From assembly GCA_964505995.1 (NCBI GenBank), contig CAZDLB010000036.1, forward strand, positions 1-16,512: a stretch of 16,512 nucleotides of DNA, written 5' to 3'. Source of the DNA: JAJRVH01 sp964505995. Its GTDB lineage: Bacteria; Pseudomonadota; Zetaproteobacteria; Mariprofundales; Mariprofundaceae. Position numbers and translations under genes: made by a program. The notes under the pieces are model-generated. The model made no database searches. It saw nothing but the letters and a program-made list of their open reading frames with translations, and was not told the origin of the DNA. Shown here in pieces: positions 14,386 through 16,512 of this stretch (the first letter of the stretch is position 1; the number at the start of each line of letters is the position of its first letter).

Positions 14386-15728
14386 TGGCAGAGAAGCATT
14401 CAAGGCTCTACCGATGGTTCGACGAACGCCTCGCCCTCTCGGCCTTGTCGGATTTTCTCCTCAACGAGCCGATGCCGGGCGGGCCATCCATCTGGTATGT
14501 ATTTGGTTCGAGTCTGTTCTTCATCCTGCTAATGCAGGCTCTGACGGGCATCATGATGCTTTTTTACTATGCTCCGACCATGGACCACGCTTGGGAATCC
14601 ATTCGTTACATGATGGAGGAGGTTCCTTTCGGTCCCTTTATCCGCGGCCTGCACCATTGGGGCGCTTCAGCCATGATCGTTGTCGCCATTCTGCATATCA
14701 CACAGGTTTTCGTCTGGGGAGCCTATAAGCGGCCGCGCGAATTAACCTGGTTGGCCGGTTTAACAGCCTTCGGAACTGTATTCGGTTTCGCATGGACCGG
14801 CTATCTTCTTCCATGGGATCAGTTATCATACTGGGGAACGATAGTCGGAACGGAAATCATCGGAACGATCCCCTTTATTGGTGAACCCGTCGCCACATTT
14901 CTAAAGGGGGGCGGAGCGATTGGGGCTCAGACTCTGAGCCGGTTCTATGCCATTCATATCTGGCTTCTGCCTGCAACCATTTTCACCGTCATTGGTTTAC
15001 ATCTCTACCTGTTTCGCAAACAGGGCGTAGCCGGCCCATTCAAGGGAACTCCCGAGGAACTGGAACAACGAAAAGGTTTTTTCTTCCCCCGCCAGTTCTT
15101 TCTTGATGTCGTGATTGCCTTTCTGATTTTCATGATTCTGGTCTATTTGGCGGTCTTCCACACACCACAGCTCCGATCCCCTGCAAACCCGTCCCTTGCC
15201 CCGGCACATGTCGCTCCGGAATGGTACTTCCTTTTCCTGTACCAGTTGTTGAAATATTTCCCCAAGGATTGGATTGTCGTCGGAACAACCGTGATCCCTG
15301 GAATGCTGGCCATCGCAATGATCGGGCTTCCCTTTTATGATCGACATCCCGAAAGGCATCCGTTGAAACGCTGGCGAGCCCTGACGATCTTCTTTTCGAT
15401 TCTGGCCGGGATGGCCGTGCTCACCTATCTAGCCATTTTATCCGCACCCGAAACACTGGATCCGGACCCCGTCCTGGCAGAAAAGGGAAAACTGGTTTAT
15501 CAGAATGCAGGCTGCATTTCATGTCACCGGATTCACGGCCAGGGGGGTGATATTGGCCCTGATCTCAGCTATGAGGGGCTGGCTGGAAGAACTCCGGACT
15601 GGATCAGGCAACATTTCCGCAAACCCACCTCCGTTGTTGAGGGCTCCATCATGCCTTCCGCATCCGATCTGGGACTGAGTGAGGAGGATGTAGAAGCTCT
15701 GACCCACTACATGTTCAGCCTGAAATAG
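14385..15728 (+). CDS. cytochrome b with fused C-terminal cytochrome c (bc/b6f-type quinol oxidoreductase)
   Basis: A 447-residue membrane protein that oxidises quinol and carries two b hemes. The heme ligands are His90/His104 and His191/His206. The 13- and 14-residue spacings are those of b6-type cytochromes rather than mitochondrial-type cytochrome b. The Qo-site PEWY is at 278-281. Eight transmembrane segments are expected to about residue 353, so both the b6-like and the subunit-IV-like halves are in one chain. Residues about 362-447 form a monoheme cytochrome c, with CISCH (377-381) and a probable axial Met423 in SIMPS. This domain would replace the separate cytochrome c1 or f. The start overlaps the Rieske stop by one base. 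The diheme cytochrome c follows after 9 bases. Confidence 0.95.
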   Translation: MAEKHSRLYRWFDERLALSALSDFLLNEPMPGGPSIWYVFGSSLFFILLMQALTGIMMLFYYAPTMDHAWESIRYMMEEVPFGPFIRGLHHWGASAMIVVAILHITQVFVWGAYKRPRELTWLAGLTAFGTVFGFAWTGYLLPWDQLSYWGTIVGTEIIGTIPFIGEPVATFLKGGGAIGAQTLSRFYAIHIWLLPATIFTVIGLHLYLFRKQGVAGPFKGTPEELEQRKGFFFPRQFFLDVVIAFLIFMILVYLAVFHTPQLRSPANPSLAPAHVAPEWYFLFLYQLLKYFPKDWIVVGTTVIPGMLAIAMIGLPFYDRHPERHPLKRWRALTIFFSILAGMAVLTYLAILSAPETLDPDPVLAEKGKLVYQNAGCISCHRIHGQGGDIGPDLSYEGLAGRTPDWIRQHFRKPTSVVEGSIMPSASDLGLSEEDVEALTHYMFSLK

Positions 15729-15737
15729 GGAGGAATC

Positions 15738-16328
15738 ATGAAATTTGCTGTATTTGCAGCCTTCGTTTCCACCTTGCTGCCAGGAATTCTGTATGCCTCG
15801 GACATCAAGGGAGGGCAGATCTTTCAGCGTGAGTGCATGGTCTGCCATGGGAGGGATGGCTCGGGTCAAACCGATCTAGGCCAGAAACTTCGTCCCCTGC
15901 CTGCTGCCGACCTGCGGCCCAAGATTCTTTCTAGGCGCGAAATCATCCATGTCATCCGCTTCGGTCGAAAGAAAACAGGCATGCATGGCCATTCAGCCCG
16001 TTTGACCGACGAAGAAATCAACCACTTGGTGGATTACATCCTTACCCTTCCCTACAGAGCCAAGCCGGATGAAGGGAGGAAAGTCTTCCAAAAAAACTGT
16101 GCGCGCTGCCATGGCCAAGATGGAACCGGAAATCAAAAGCCGCATATCCCCAATCTGGTCCTGTCCGAGCTTTCCGATATCCAGATGGCCGAAGCCATTC
16201 GCCAAGGGCATGAAAACACAATCATGGGGTCGTTCAAAGGCGATCTCAGCAATGGCGATATCGGCAATATCCTGGCATGGCTCCGTTTGAAGCGATATGG
16301 CTTGGATTCATTCCTAGATTCGGACTGA
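15738..16328 (+). CDS. periplasmic diheme cytochrome c
   Basis: A 196-residue protein with a cleavable signal peptide (1-20, ending LYA) and two class I cytochrome c domains. The heme motifs are CMVCH (33-37) and CARCH (121-125). Met82 (KTGMHG) and Met163 (NTIMGSF) are the likely axial ligands. This two-domain plan recalls cytochrome c4 and related electron shuttles that link a bc complex to a terminal oxidase. It has a strong ribosome site (GGGAGGA) 9 bases after the cytochrome b-c stop, so it is cotranscribed and is the natural electron acceptor or an extra subunit of the complex. No clear hairpin terminator follows. Confidence 0.92.
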   Translation: MKFAVFAAFVSTLLPGILYASDIKGGQIFQRECMVCHGRDGSGQTDLGQKLRPLPAADLRPKILSRREIIHVIRFGRKKTGMHGHSARLTDEEINHLVDYILTLPYRAKPDEGRKVFQKNCARCHGQDGTGNQKPHIPNLVLSELSDIQMAEAIRQGHENTIMGSFKGDLSNGDIGNILAWLRLKRYGLDSFLDSD

Positions 16329-16336
16329 ACTCGTTG

Positions 16337-16364
16337 TTGCCTCTTCACTCCGCTTGACTATAAT
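16337..16364 (+). promoter_or_regulatory. sigma-70 promoter with consensus -10
   Basis: TTGCCT (16337-16342) and a perfect TATAAT (16359-16364) are spaced by 16 bases. Transcription would begin near 16371, about 20 bases before the ATG at 16392. This implies that the next gene can be expressed independently of the cytochrome operon. Confidence 0.65.
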
Positions 16365-16391
16365 GCCGAAAACTCAAAAAGGGACTGATTC

Positions 16392-16512
16392 ATGCCCAAA
16401 TATAAGCGCTTCAGCGACGCCTCGGTCAGCGAAAAGATCCTCGATTCGATGTTCCTTATCACGATCGGCATCGCCTATCTCTTCGCCCTGCTCAATCTCT
16501 ACTACACCCATC
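16392..16512 (+). CDS. N-terminus of a small membrane protein (cut by window end)
   Basis: The ATG at 16392 follows AGGGA at a good distance and a strong promoter. The 40 visible residues begin MPKYKRFSDASVSEK and continue into a hydrophobic helix (MFLITIGIAYLFALLNLYY, about 20-38), the pattern of a single-pass or multi-pass inner-membrane protein. I do not recognise the family with confidence. Small membrane proteins of this kind occur near respiratory cytochrome genes, so a link to respiration is possible but not shown. Confidence 0.75.
   Translation, partial: MPKYKRFSDASVSEKILDSMFLITIGIAYLFALLNLYYTH

Overview
The window looks like a chromosomal segment of a Gram-negative, respiring, GC-rich bacterium, most likely a proteobacterium. 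Supporting signs are a lipobox lipoprotein, a three-gene TatABC system, glutathione-dependent glyoxalase II, an LDH-type malate dehydrogenase beside sucCD, and a Rieske/cytochrome b complex with c-type cytochromes. The mix, including a DUF2155-like lipoprotein, a bacterial CDP-archaeol-synthase-like protein and a b-c fusion cytochrome, recalls deep-branching Proteobacteria such as Zetaproteobacteria. That placement is only a guess from gene content. No origin, CRISPR array or complete mobile element is visible.

Layout. (1) Positions 1-262 are AT-rich, have no complete gene, carry a tandem 9-bp repeat and end in a strong terminator beside tRNA-Arg. This resembles the edge of an element inserted at the tRNA 3' end. 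(2) Positions 263-1114, minus strand: tRNA-Ser(UGA), tRNA-Ser(GCU), a small DUF2155-like lipoprotein and tRNA-Arg(ACG). They appear to form one transcription unit with a stringent-type promoter and a single terminator. (3) Positions 1262-2980, minus: a 2-Cys peroxiredoxin and a CDF metal transporter. (4) Positions 3034-3837, plus: glyoxalase II. (5) Positions 3844-5849, minus: a Kef/CPA2-type cation antiporter followed by a galT-like gene that is broken by an internal deletion and frameshift. (6) Positions 6003-6488, plus: a CarS-like membrane protein. (7) Positions 6508-10531, minus: mdh, sucC, sucD and a metallophosphoesterase, tightly packed. (8) Positions 10659-12089, plus: a CCA-adding enzyme/poly(A) polymerase family protein whose end overlaps tatC. 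(9) Positions 12071-13347, minus: tatA-tatB-tatC. (10) Positions 13489-16328, plus: a respiratory quinol:cytochrome c oxidoreductase cluster made of a PRC-barrel-Rieske fusion, a cytochrome b with a fused C-terminal cytochrome c, and a diheme cytochrome c. (11) From 16392, plus: the start of a small membrane protein behind a promoter with a perfect -10 box.

How the genes work together. mdh and sucCD supply TCA-cycle steps, and electrons reaching the quinone pool would pass through the Rieske/b-c complex to periplasmic c-type cytochromes. The Rieske protein carries an internal twin-arginine signal, and the Tat translocase that should insert it is encoded divergently next door. This functional pairing, plus the unusual domain fusions in the complex, is the most interesting part of the window. 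The peroxiredoxin and glyoxalase II detoxify peroxide and methylglyoxal. The CDF and Kef-type proteins handle cation traffic. The bc cluster is visibly less GC-rich at third codon positions than the genes around it.
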